NCBI GenBank assembly: GCA_963576475.1
Contig: OY754990.1
Span: 17,466,153-17,530,152, forward strand
Length of the DNA: 64,000 bases
Direction of reading: 5' to 3'
DNA from: Molanna angustata
Taxonomy: Eukaryota; Arthropoda; Insecta; Trichoptera; Molannidae
The notes under the pieces are model-generated. The model worked only from the letters and a program-made list of their open reading frames with translations. It did no database searches and was not told the origin of the DNA. Of the stretch, positions 1 through 14,200 are shown piece by piece; the stretch's first letter is position 1, and every line of letters begins with the position of its first letter. The translations under genes were made by a program, and so were the position numbers.

Positions 1-837
<837 letters not shown>

Positions 838-1943
838 ACCAGTGCGTGTAGTTGTACTGATTTCTATGCAGTTAACCGTAGAGCGGTCGGCCACTAAAAA
901 GACTGCATCCAGAACGGGTGGTGAATAAAACATAAAAACCATTTAAAGTATAATATATAATTTTATTTAATACATCAAATTGAATATTAATTATACAATA
1001 TATAGGTACCTACTGATAATTGATTTACTGAGAGGTGTTGGAAAAAGAGTTAAGCGTTGGCTACAACCCACACGGTTTCGTAAATAGTTATTGAAAGCAA
1101 ATGTGTACACAAAATGTAACTGTTGTGAAGAATTTAGTGTTGGTCACAACCCAAACCTCTTTATAAATCGTCATCGATAGCAAATTTATATACAATATTT
1201 CATCAAGAGACTATGGAGAATGGTTTACAAAATTTCAGCAAGATTGGGCTATGGGAAATGGATCTGAGATAGATCTATTTCGATTTGGTCTAAGGTTACT
1301 TGTTATTAAATGCAAAATAATTAACAAATATAATTGAACCTAAACAGAAAATAAAAATATACAGTGACCTCTCAGCTATTTAAATCCATATTTATTAAGT
1401 ATTATTACATATTTTTTTATATATAATATAATTACATGAATCCGTACATAACAACATATAATTAGTATATGCCAATATAAATATATAGAAATACATATTT
1501 TTTTCATAGAACATTTTTTGTTTTTTGAAATATTTAGCAAACGCTTTTTCCACGAATACAAATTGAGCGATCATTATTGTTGCAAACTGTACCTAAGCCA
1601 CACACTCTTACTCTTATTTTGAATATGTTGCAAGGAATGTATGCGTATTTGTTAATGCATCTTACACCGTAACTGCAGCCTCTGCAACGAACTGCTTCGG
1701 TATGAGAGACGCTCATCGCCAACAAGACAGCCTGGAATTTCGAGAAATTCATTAATTTAATGTAATATCGGCATATTTTATATGTATGTAAATTAAGTAG
1801 ACCTCGTAAGATTGTCGTTCTGGATTTGCACATGTTTGTGCACGGCTATATTAGTTAGTCAGTTTGTCTGTCCTTGCATTCGTTTGAAATCCTCCTAAGT
1901 CAAAATAGGCAATTTTACAGTAGAGCAAAAAAAAATACATTTA
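838..1943. repeat. Left arm of the A/B inverted duplication (3' half, includes exon 2 of gene A)
   Basis: This stretch is the diverged reverse complement of about 24788-25925: the 3' flank, the exon 2 coding block and the distal intron. Recognisable paired blocks include the GCGGTCGGCC region (880-890 against 25842-25852), the AATAAA poly(A) region, and the intron segment reading CAGTAGAGCAAAA. The homology stops at 838, where the TA tract and PLE begin, and at 1943, where a Helitron begins. Confidence 0.85.
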
Positions 1944-2177
1944 TCCAACTGTCGATTCGTTCATGAGAATTCAATTCTCTTAATGAATCGACATTATTAA
2001 GCCAAGATGCGTGTAAGAAGGAAAATTTTGTATGGTGTAGTGGACTTTTGCATGCTAATAACACCAACTAGAGGCCTCGCAGCATATATGTTCCGATACA
2101 TGGATTTACTCAGAATTCGGAGTAGAACATTTTATGTGAGTTTTGTGTGTGTGGCTGTGTGTGTGTGTGTGTGAGTG

Positions 2178-2229
<52 letters not shown>

Positions 2230-5200
2230 CGCGGCTGCAATAAAGTGCGGACCTTGCCGTGACAAAAACCACGATTGTGCGGACAGACCTCAAAGTGAGG
2301 ACGTCCGCATAATAATTAAGCAACGCGTCAAATGTACCGTTAGAATCCTCGCATTCTAAATAGTCTATTGGAGAAATCTTGAGATTTTGGTATTGGGGTC
2401 CCCAAATTCGGTATTTTTGTCATAAAAAGTTAACACATGCTAAACTTTTAGTTCATGCGTGTAAACACCACGTGGCGCCACCAGTCCGAAGAGTATGAAT
2501 ATATGCGAAAATGCGGACCTTACGTCAAGTCCGCATATTACAATAACAGCATACTTATCTCTGGACCGCGTGTATTCTTTCCGTATAAAAAAATACTTCT
2601 TGTGTGTAAACGCCAAGTGGCGCGACCAGTCCGAAGAGTATATATATATATATACAAAAATGCTTCAGAACTACATTTTCATAGTATTTCAAATAAAACC
2701 TGTTTTTATGATGAAATACTTATTAAAAAGATAAATTATTGCAATATTCGAAACTAGTTGTGTGCACTCTCTACGTGATACCTACCTGTTGAGAAATTGA
2801 TGTAAAATTACGCTAAAAAATTCTTTAATTATGACCAATTTAATTTGGTACTGTAAATTAGTCAAATCCAAGTAGGTATTCATATACCTACATTTACACA
2901 TACTCAAGACATCGGCAGTTGGATCTCATGTATTTACATTTAACCTACACAAAACATATAAGATCATTTCACAACAAGCAACAGTTATAATATATATCTA
3001 TAGTCATATTGTAATTCACGCGATTGTCATAGGTACCATACCTTTACGCCGTTTACCTATTTGGGGTAGGCAGAGAGGACCGAACACTAGATTCCTCTAT
3101 CTTGACATACATTTCTCGCTTCATTCACGTTCATGCATCGTGTCATACACGCTCTGCTATTATTCTTACTTCTGACACCTCCATCTTTCAAAATTCCATT
3201 AATGTGATCGTGCCAACTTTTCCTTGGCCGACCTCTACCTTTCGTTCCTCTTTTATCACCCTTATATACTTTTTTCGTCAGTCGATCATCATTCATTCTT
3301 TCTACGTGGCCAAACCACCTAAGGGCATTTACTCACGATATCTCTTTCAATCATACATCTCATTTCTTATTCTGTCATAGGTAGGTACCTACCTAAATAT
3401 TACACAAATGTGTATATTAGCCGATCGCGTACCGTACAGCCGAAGTTGAAAAATCGTGCGTTAGATAGTGGTTACCTTTATCACACCTCAAGAAATTTAT
3501 AAAGCGACTAATCAGAAGATATCACCTTTCCAATGGAAACAAAAATCATCGAAATCGGTCCACTTTTTGTCATAATTTTCACTGAACATAAAATCACGTC
3601 GAATTATTATATGTAACCCAGGTTTTAATAATAAACGAGAGGGTTGTGGCCAACCATCAACTCTCAACTATATGTAAATAGTAAGAGCATATTTGTCTTC
3701 TTGAAAGATTGACAATCCCTAAATATATTTTTATGATGAACATTACTATTAAATTACTAAACACATAAAAATAATCTATAGCCTGAAAGCAATTTGAAAG
3801 TTTTGATTGATTACGTTCATGTAGATGTCGGTTTTTTATATATAAGTAGGAGATTATTATATGTGTCTAAGTTGTCAATTGAAATGTATTTACTTCATTT
3901 TTTTGCAAAAAAAGAATTTAGTCACGACCACATTCAATACAAATTGTATGGAAAACGACACGAGGACTCATTGATCGACTTTAGTTTGATTATCTAATTA
4001 ATCTTCATAATATTATGCCATCAAGTGGTTTACCCATTCGGGGTAGGAAAAAAAGGACTGAACTCCACATTATACTATCCTGACATACGTACCTGCATAG
4101 TTTATGATAGTTATATGTACCTAGATATATTATATAATACAAAACATATTATATTTTATAATTTCGATTCAGGTTTAATTATTTGGTAAATACTTATTTT
4201 TCAAATATTATTTTTATCTACTTATATATTTATTTATTTTTAAATATACCTACATATAAAATTGATATTTCATTACATTTGTAGCTGCAATACTGTAGGT
4301 ACCTTCTGTAAATTAGTCAATTCCAAGTAGGTATTTAGTATAAAACATAAAAGTAATAATAATAATAATTTTGAATGATTTATATAGCAACGTCTTCGTG
4401 AATGTCTCACCTCAACACCGCTTAACTATTCATATACCTACATTTACACATACTCAAGACATCGGCAGTTGGATCTCATGTATTAATATTTAACATACAC
4501 AAAACATATAAGATCGTTTCATAACAAGCAACAATTATAATATATATCTATAGTCATATTGTAATTCACGCGATTGTCATAGGTACCATACCATCACGCT
4601 GTTTACCTATTTGGGGTAGGCAGAGAGGACCGAACACTAGATTCCTCTATCTTGACATACATTTCTCGCTTCATTCACGTTCATGCATCGTGTCATACAC
4701 GCTCTGCTATTATTCTTACTTCTGACACCTCCATCTTTCAAAATTCAATTAATGTGATCGTGCTAACTTTTCCTTGGCCGACCTCTACCTTTCGTTCCTC
4801 TTTTATCACCCTTATATACTTTTTTCGTCAGTCGATCATCATTCATTCTTTCTACGTGGCTAAACCATCTAAGGGCATTTACTCACGATATCTCTTTCAA
4901 TCATACATCTCATTTCTTATTCTGTCATAGGTAGGTACCTACCTAAATATTACACAAATGTGTATATTAGCCGATCGCGTACCGTACAGCCGAAGTTGAA
5001 AAATCGTGCGTTAGATAGTGGTTACCTTTATCACACCTCAAGAAATTTATAAAGCGACTAATCAGAAGATATCACCTTTCCAATGGAAACAAAAATCATC
5101 GAAATCGGTCAACTTTTGTCATAATTTTCACTGAACATAAAATCACGTCGAATTATTATATGTAACCCAGGTTTAAATAATAAACGAGAGGGTTGTGGCC

Positions 5201-8200
5201 AACCATCAACTCTCAACTATATGTAAATAGTAAGAGCATATTTGTCTTCTTGAAAGATTGACAATCCCTAAATATATTTTTATGATGAACATTACTATTA
5301 AATTACTAAACACATAAAAATAATCTATAGCCTGAAAGCAATTTGAAAGTTTTGATTGATTACGTTCATGTAGATGTCGGTTTTTTATATATAAGTAGGA
5401 GATTATTATATGTGTCTAAGTTGTCAATTGAAATGTATTTACTTCATTTTTTTGCAAAAAAAGAATTTAGTCACGACCACATTCAATACAAATTGTATGG
5501 AAAACGACACGAGGACTCATTGATCGACTTTAGTTTGATTATCTAATTAATCTTCATAATATTATGCCATCAAGTGGTTTACCTATTCGGGGTAGGAAAA
5601 AAAAGGACTGAACTCCACATTATACTATCCTGACATACGTACCTACATAGTTTATGATAGTTATATGTACCTAGATATATTATATAATACAAAACATATT
5701 ATATTTTATAATTTCGATTCAGGTTTAATTATTTGGTAAATACTTATTTTTCAAATATTATTTTTATCTACTTATATATTTATTTATTTTTAAATATACC
5801 TACATATAAAATTGATATTTCATTACATTTGTAGCTGCAATACTGTAGGTACCTTCTGTAAATTAGTCAATTCCAAGTAGGTATTAAGTATAAAACATAA
5901 AAGTAATAATAATAATAATTTTGAATGATTTATATAGCAACGTCTTCGTGAATGTCTCACCTCAACACCGCTTAACTATTCATATACCTACATTTACACA
6001 TACTCAAGACATCGGCAGTTGGATCTCATGTATTAATATTTAACATACACAAAACATATAAGATCGTTTCATAACAAGCAACAATTATAATATATATCTA
6101 TAGTCATATTGTAATTCACGCGATTGTCATAGGTACCATACCATCACGCTGTTTACCTATTTGGGGTAGGCAGAGAGGACCGAACACTAGATTCCTCTAT
6201 CTTGACATACATTTCTCGCTTCATTCACGTTCATGCATCGTGTCATACACGCTCTGCTATTATTCTTACTTCTGACACCTCCATCTTTCAAAATTCAATT
6301 AATGTGATCGTGCTAACTTTTCCTTGACCGACCTCTACCTTTCGTTCCTCTTTTATCACCCTTATATACTTTTTTCGTCAGTCGATCATCATTCATTCTT
6401 TCTACGTGGCTAAACCATCTAAGGGCATTTACTCACGATATCTCTTTCAATCATACATCTCATTTCTTATTCTGTCATAGGTAGGTACCTACCTAAATAT
6501 TACACAAATGTGTATATTAGCCGATCGCGTACCGTACAGCCGAAGTTGAAAAATCGTGCGTTAGATAGTGGTTACCTTTATCACACCTCAAGAAATTTAT
6601 AAAGCGACTAATCAGAAGATATCACCTTTCCAATGGAAACAAAAATCATCGAAATCGGTCAACTTTTGTCATAATTTTCACTGAACATAAAATCACGTCG
6701 AATTATTATATGTAACCCAGGTTTAAATAATAAACGAGAGGGTTGTGGCCAACCATCAACTCTCAACTATATGTTAATAGTAAGAGCATATTTGTCTTCT
6801 TGAAAGATTGACAATCAATCCCTAAATATATATTTATGATGAACATTACTATTAAATTACTAAACACATAAAAATAATCTATAGCCTGAAAGCAATTTGA
6901 AAGTTTTGATTGATTACGTTCATGTAGATGTCGGTTTTTTATATATAAGTAGGAGATTATTATATGTGTCTAAGTTGTCAATTGAAATGTATTTACTTCA
7001 TTTTTTTGCAAAAAAAGAATTTAGTCACGACCACATTCAATACAAATTGTATGGAAAACGACACGAGGACTCATTGATCGACTTTAGTTTGATTATCTAA
7101 TTAATCTTCATAATATTATGCCATCAAGTGGTTTACCCATTCGGGGTAGGAAAAAAAAGGACTGAACTCCACATTATACTATCCTGACATACGTACCTAC
7201 AAAGTTTATGATAGTTATATGTACCTAGATATATTATATAATACAAAACATATTATATTTTATAATTTCGATTCAGGTTTAATTATTTGGTAAATACTTA
7301 TTTTTCAAATATTATTTTTATCTACTTATATATTTATTTATTTTTAAATATACCTACATATAAAATTGATATTTCATTACATTTGTAGCTGCAATACTGT
7401 AGGTACCTTCTGTAAATTAGTCAATTCCAAGTAGGTATTAAGTATAAAACATAAAAGTAATAATAATAATAATTTTGAATGATTTATATAGCAACGTCTT
7501 CGTGAATGTCTCACCTCAACACCGCTTAACTATTCATATACCTACATTTACACATACTCAAGACATCGGCAGTTGGATCTCATGTATTAATATTTAACAT
7601 ACACAAAACATATAAGATCGTTTCATAACAAGCAACAATTATAATATATATCTATAGTCATATTGTAATTCACGCGATTGTCATAGGTACCATACCATCA
7701 CGCTGTTTACCTATTTGGGGTAGGCAGAGAGGACCGAACACTAGATTCCTCTATCTTGACATACATTTCTCGCTTCATTCACGTTCATGCATCGTGTCAT
7801 ACACGCTCTGCTATTATTCTTACTTCTGACACCTCCATCTTTCAAAATTCAATTAATGTGATCGTGCTAACTTTTCCTTGACCGACCTCTACCTTTCGTT
7901 CCTCTTTTATCACCCTTATATACTTTTTTCGTCAGTCGATCATCATTCATTCTTTCTACGTGGCTAAACCATCTAAGGGCATTTACTCACGATATCTCTT
8001 TCAATCATACATCTCATTTCTTATTCTGTCATAGGTAGGTACCTACCTAAATATTACACAAATGTGTATATTAGCCGATCGCGTACCGTACAGCCGAAGT
8101 TGAAAAATCGTGCGTTAGATAGTGGTTACCTTTATCACACCTCAAGAAATTTATAAAGCGACTAATCAGAAGATATCACCTTTCCAATGGAAACAAAAAT

Positions 8201-11200
8201 CATCGAAATCGGTCAACTTTTGTCATAATTTTCACTGAACATAAAATCACGTCGAATTATTATATGTAACCCAGGTTTAAATAATAAACGAGAGGGTTGT
8301 GGCCAACCATCAACTCTCAACTATATGTTAATAGTAAGAGCATATTTGTCTTCTTGAAAGATTGACAATCAATCCCTAAATATATATTTATGATGAACAT
8401 TACTATTAAATTACTAAACACATAAAAATAATCTATAGCCTGAAAGCAATTTGAAAGTTTTGATTGATTACGTTCATGTAGATGTCGGTTTTTTATATAT
8501 AAGTAGGAGATTATTATATGTGTCTAAGTTGTCAATTGAAATGTATTTACTTCATTTTTTTGCAAAAAAAGAATTTAGTCACGACCACATTCAATACAAA
8601 TTGTATGGAAAACGACACGAGGACTCATTGATCGACTTTAGTTTGATTATCTAATTAATCTTCATAATATTATGCCATCAAGTGGTTTACCCATTCGGGG
8701 TAGGAAAAAAAAGGACTGAACTCCACATTATACTATCCTGACATACGTACCTACAAAGTTTATGATAGTTATATGTACCTAGATATATTATATAATACAA
8801 AACATATTATATTTTATAATTTCGATTCAGGTTTAATTATTTGGTAAATACTTATTTTTCAAATATTATTTTTATCTACTTATATATTTATTTATTTTTA
8901 AATATACCTACATATAAAATTGATATTTCATTACATTTGTAGCTGCAATACTGTAGGTACCTTCTGTAAATTAGTCAATTCCAAGTAGGTATTAAGTATA
9001 AAACATAAAAGTAATAATAATAATAATTTTGAATGATTTATATAGCAACGTCTTCGTGAATGTCTCACCTCAACACCGCTTAACTATTCATATACCTACA
9101 TTTACACATACTCAAGACATCGGCAGTTGGATCTCATGTATTAATATTTAACATACACAAAACATATAAGATCGTTTCATAACAAGCAACAATTATAATA
9201 TATATCTATAGTCATATTGTAATTCACGCGATTGTCATAGGTACCATACCATCACGCTGTTTACCTATTTGGGGTAGGCAGAGAGGACCGAACACTAGAT
9301 TCCTCTATCTTGACATACATTTCTCGCTTCATTCACGTTCATGCATCGTGTCATACACGCTCTGCTATTATTCTTACTTCTGACACCTCCATCTTTCAAA
9401 ATTCAATTAATGTGATCGTGCTAACTTTTCCTTGGCCGACCTCTACCTTTCGTTCCTCTTTTATCACCCTTATATACTTTTTTCGTCAGTCGATCATCAT
9501 TCATTCTTTCTACGTGGCTAAACCATCTAAGGGCATTTACTCACGATATCTCTTTCAATCATACATCTCATTTCTTATTCTGTCATAGGTAGGTACCTAC
9601 CTAAATATTACACAAATGTGTATATTAGCCGATCGCGTAACGTACAGCCGAAGTTGAAAAATCGTGCGTTAGATAGTGGTTACCTTTATCACACCTCAAG
9701 AAATTTATAAAGCGACTAATCAGAAGATATCACCTTTCCAATGGAAACAAAAATCATCGAAATCGGTCAACTTTTGTCAGAATTTTCACTGAACATAAAA
9801 TCACGTCGAATTATTATATGTAACCCAGGTTTTAATAATAAACGAGAGGGTTGTGGCCAACCATCAACTCTCAACTATATGTAAATAGTAAGAGCATATT
9901 TGTCTTCTTGAAAGATTGACAATCAATCCCTCAATATATTTTTATGATGAACATTACTATTAAATTACTAAACACATAAAAATAATCTATAGCCTGAGAG
10001 CAATTTGAAAGTTTTGATTGATTACGTTCATGTAGATGTCGGTTTTTTATATATAAGTAGGAGATTATTATATGTGTCTAAGTTGTCAATTGAAATGTAT
10101 TTACTTCATTTTTTTGCAAAAAAAGAATTTAGTCACGACCACATTCAATACAAATTGTATGGAAAACGACACGAGGACGCATTGATCGACTTTAGTTTGA
10201 TTATAATAATTTTGAATGATTTATATAGCAACGTCTTCGTGAATGTCTCACCTCAACACCGCTTAACTATTCATATACCTACATTTACACATACTCAAGA
10301 CATCGGCAGTTGGATCTCATGTATTAATATTTAACATACACAAAACATATAAGATCGTTTCATAACAAGCAACAATTATAATATATATCTATAGTCATAT
10401 TGTAATTCACGCGATTGTCATAGGTACCATACCATCACGCTGTTTACCTATTTGGGGTAGGCAGAGAGGACCGAACACTAGATTCCTCTATCTTGACATA
10501 CATTTCTCGCTTCATTCACGTTCATGCATCGTGTCATACACGCTCTGCTATTATTCTTACTTCTGACACCTCCATCTTTCAAAATTCAATTAATGTGATC
10601 GTGCTAACTTTTCCTTGGCCGACCTCTACCTTTCGTTCCTCTTTTATCACCCTTATATACTTTTTTCGTCAGTCGATCATCATTCATTCTTTCTACGTGG
10701 CTAAACCATCTAAGGGCATTTACTCACGATATCTCTTTCAATCATACATCTCATTTCTTATTCTGTCATAGGTAGGTACCTAAATATTACACAAATGTGT
10801 ATATTAGCCGATCGCGTAACGTACAGCCGAAGTTGAAAAATCGTGCGTTAGATAGTGGTTACCTTTATCACACCTCAAGAAATTTATAAAGCGACTAATC
10901 AGAAGATACCACCTTTCCAATGGAAACAAAAATCATCGAAATCGGTCAACTTTTGTCATAATTTTCACTGAACATAAAATCACGTCGAATTATTATATGT
11001 AACCCAGGTTTAAATAATAAACGAGAGGGTTGTGGCCAACCATCAACTCTCAACTATATGTAAATAGTAAGAGCATATTTGTCTTCTTGAAAGATTGACA
11101 ATCAATCCCTAAATATATTTTTATGATGAACATTACTATTAAATTACTAAACACATAAAAATAATCTATAGCCTGAGAGCAATTTGAAAGATTTGATTGA

Positions 11201-14200
11201 TTACGTTCATGTAGATGTCGGTTTTTTATATATAAGTAGGAGATTATTATATGTGTCTATGTTTTCAATTGAAATGTATTTACTTCATTTTTTTGCAAAA
11301 AAAGAATTTAGTCACGACCACATTCAATACAAATTGTATGGAAAACGACACGAGGACTCATTGATCGACTTTAGTTTGATTATAATAATTTTGAATGATT
11401 TATATAGCAACGTCTTCGTGAATGTCTCACCTCAACACCGCTTAACTATTCATATACCTACATTTACACATACTCAAGACATCGGCAGTTGGATCTCATG
11501 TATTAATATTTAACATACACAAAACATATAAGATCGTTTCATAACAAGCAACAATTATAATATATATCTATAGTCATATTGTAATTCACGCGATTGTCAT
11601 AGGTACCATACCATCACGCTGTTTACCTATTTGGGGTAGGCAGAGAGGACCGAACACTAGATTCCTCTATCTTGACATACATTTCTCGCTTCATTCACGT
11701 TCATGCATCGTGTCATACACGCTCTGCTATTATTCTTACTTCTGACACCTCCATCTTTCAAAATTCAATTAATGTGATCGTGCTAACTTTTCCTTGGCCG
11801 ACCTCTACCTTTCGTTCCTCTTTTATCACCCTTATATACTTTTTTCGTCAGTCGATCATCATTCATTCTTTCTACGTGGCCAAACCACCTAAGGGCATTT
11901 ACTCACGATATCTCTTTCAATCATACATCTCATTTCTTATTCTGTCATAGGTAGGTACCTACCTAAATATTACACAAATGTGTATATTAGCCGATCGCGT
12001 ACCGTACAGCCGAAGTTGAAAAATCGTGCGTTAGATAGTGGTTACCTTTTTCACACCTCAAGAAATTTATAAAGCGACTAATCAGAAGATATCTCCTTTC
12101 CAATGGAAACAAAAATCATCGAAATCGGTCAACTTTTGTCAGAATTTTCACTGAACATAAAATCACGTCGAATTATTATATGTAACCCAGGTTTTAATAA
12201 TAAACGAGAGGGTTGTGGCCAACCATCAACTCTCAACTATATGTAAATAGTAAGAGCATATTTGTCTTCTTGAAAGATTGACAATCAATCCCTAAATATA
12301 TTTTTATGATGAACTTTACTATTAAATTACTAAACACATAAAAATAATCTATAGCCTGAGAGCAATTTGAAAGATTTGATTGATTACGTTCATGTAGATG
12401 TCGGTTTTTTATATATAAGTAAGAGATAATTATATGTGTCTAAGTTTTCAATTGAAATGTATTTACTTCATTTTTTTGCAAAAAAAGAATTTAGTCACGA
12501 CCACATTCAATACAAATTGTATGGAAAACGACACGAGGACTCTTTGATCGACTTTAGTTTGATTATCTAATTAATCTTCATAATATTATGCCATCAATTG
12601 GTTTACCCATTCGGGGTAGGAAAAATAGGACTGAACTCCACATTATACTATCCTGACATACGTACCTACATAGTTTCATGTGTAAATGTTGCCAACCTAA
12701 TAATAAATTAGTGTTGCCAACAATTAAAATGAACCATAAAATATATCCAAAACAATATTCAATATTTTGTTTTTGCATAAATTAAGATATGTATTAATAA
12801 CAAGAGGAAAAAGTCATAATGTACCAAATATACCAGGGTGGGCTAATAATTAGATCAGGGACTGTATGTGAATTTACATGAAAAAGGTAATGTGGGGACT
12901 GTGTGTTAATAAGTTTGTTTATCATATTATGCGGACGGTGTGTAATTGAGTACGAATTTGCATGAACATGCGAACAGTGTGTGAATTCGTACGTATTTCT
13001 TGTAATGAGGGGACGGTGTGTTAATAAGTTTGTTTATCATATTATACGGACGCTGTGTAATTGCGTACGAATTTACATGAAAATGCGGACAGTGTGTGTG
13101 ATTTCGTACGAATTTATTGTAATGTAAGGACAGTGTGTTAATAAGTTTGTTTATGATATTATGCAGACGCTATGTTACCAAACGTCCGCGGAATCCGCAT
13201 TTTTGTCACGTTCTTCGAATGACGATATCTCCGTACCACTCGAGTGTATAAAAATTCCTGATAGATAGCTGCGTTGGAGGGAGAAAACACTCGCGGGTTC
13301 CACAGCTCAAATATTGCTAAATCAACGGGAAAGGTAGGACCGCACAATCGGTAATTTTGTAAAGGTCTTCACAATGGGACATCCGCGAACAAGGGTGTGT
13401 GTGTGTGTGTGTCTGTCCCCCCCTTATAAGTTTTGATCCGCTCAATTTACAGAGCCCAATTTTTTAGAATACATATAAAAACAGTTATAGGCCTACAAAA
13501 CTTGTATACTCAGAAATGTGAATTTTTTTTCAGTCAGGGGTTATCAACTTTTGAAATTTTGGTTTATTTTTCCATATATCTCAGAAACCATAAAAGCTAG
13601 AACGCTGGAATTTGGTATAAACATAGACAAATACAAAATCTCTAAATGGTTTTTTTTTAAAAAAATCCAGGATTTCTCAAACATTTTTTAATAAGAAAAA
13701 TATTTTTTTTAATGATAAATTTATGAGTTTAACTGCCTATATTTCCAAATTTTTTAAAAACATCAAAAAAAGCCGAAACAGCGCAACTAGATAATTTTAT
13801 TTTCTATAAAAAATATTAGCATTGTACTAGCACATCTCAAATTTTTTTTAATAATTTTTATAAAAATTGAATTTAGTGACGACATTGCTTCATACAATTT
13901 GTATGGCAATCGCCTAAACACAATATCTAAGAAGACTTAATTGTTTGATACTAATCTCCAAACATACATACATACCATCATTCTGTTTTCATATTCTGGG
14001 TAGGATCAAAGGACTGACCTCCATAGTATCCTATCTTGACATACATACATATGTAGGTACATGTGTTGTATTGAAAATCAAATATCTTAAAATATTAAAT
14101 AATTTGTATTTATGGGATTATAGTTTGGTACTTATTCTTCAACTATACATACTATCTCTATCAACAGTTGGATCTCTTGTGTTACATGCAACTTGTATAA

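Larger units (their letters stand above)
1944..14195 (+). mobile_element. Helitron copy H6, enlarged to 12.25 kb by internal sequence
   Basis: It begins TCCAACTGTCGAT and ends with the family 3' end, here CTTG instead of CTAG. Bases 1944-2228 and about 13397-14195 match the 5' and 3' parts of the ~1-kb family members (compare 60449-61457), and the break falls in the family's internal (GT)n. Between them lie ~11.2 kb of other DNA, mostly a 1.55-kb tandem array. The flanks ACATTTA and TATAATATT join to give the uninterrupted intron sequence of gene B near 24788, so the whole 12.25 kb sits between A and T without target duplication. Confidence 0.8.

Noticed and set aside
1534..1833. Upstream ATG of exon 2 frames (99-codon versions of A and B) as the real starts
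   Set aside because: They read through the acceptor and would place a non-secretory leader on the peptide; the 33-bp exon with GTAAGT is conserved in five copies.
2132..2359. Cys-Val and His-Thr repeat frames over GT/CA tracts (also 39.1-45.2 and 60.6 kb)
   Set aside because: Simple-sequence artefacts inside Helitron copies.
3102..12000. Recurrent 92- and 67-codon ORFs in the 1.55-kb array
   Set aside because: The 92-codon frame is antisense to a LINE fragment and the 67-codon frame has no signal, motif or codon evidence; recurrence reflects the tandem repeat.
2848..12690. CRISPR-like regular repetition
   Set aside because: Units are 1.55 kb without unique spacers, in a eukaryotic, intron-bearing context.
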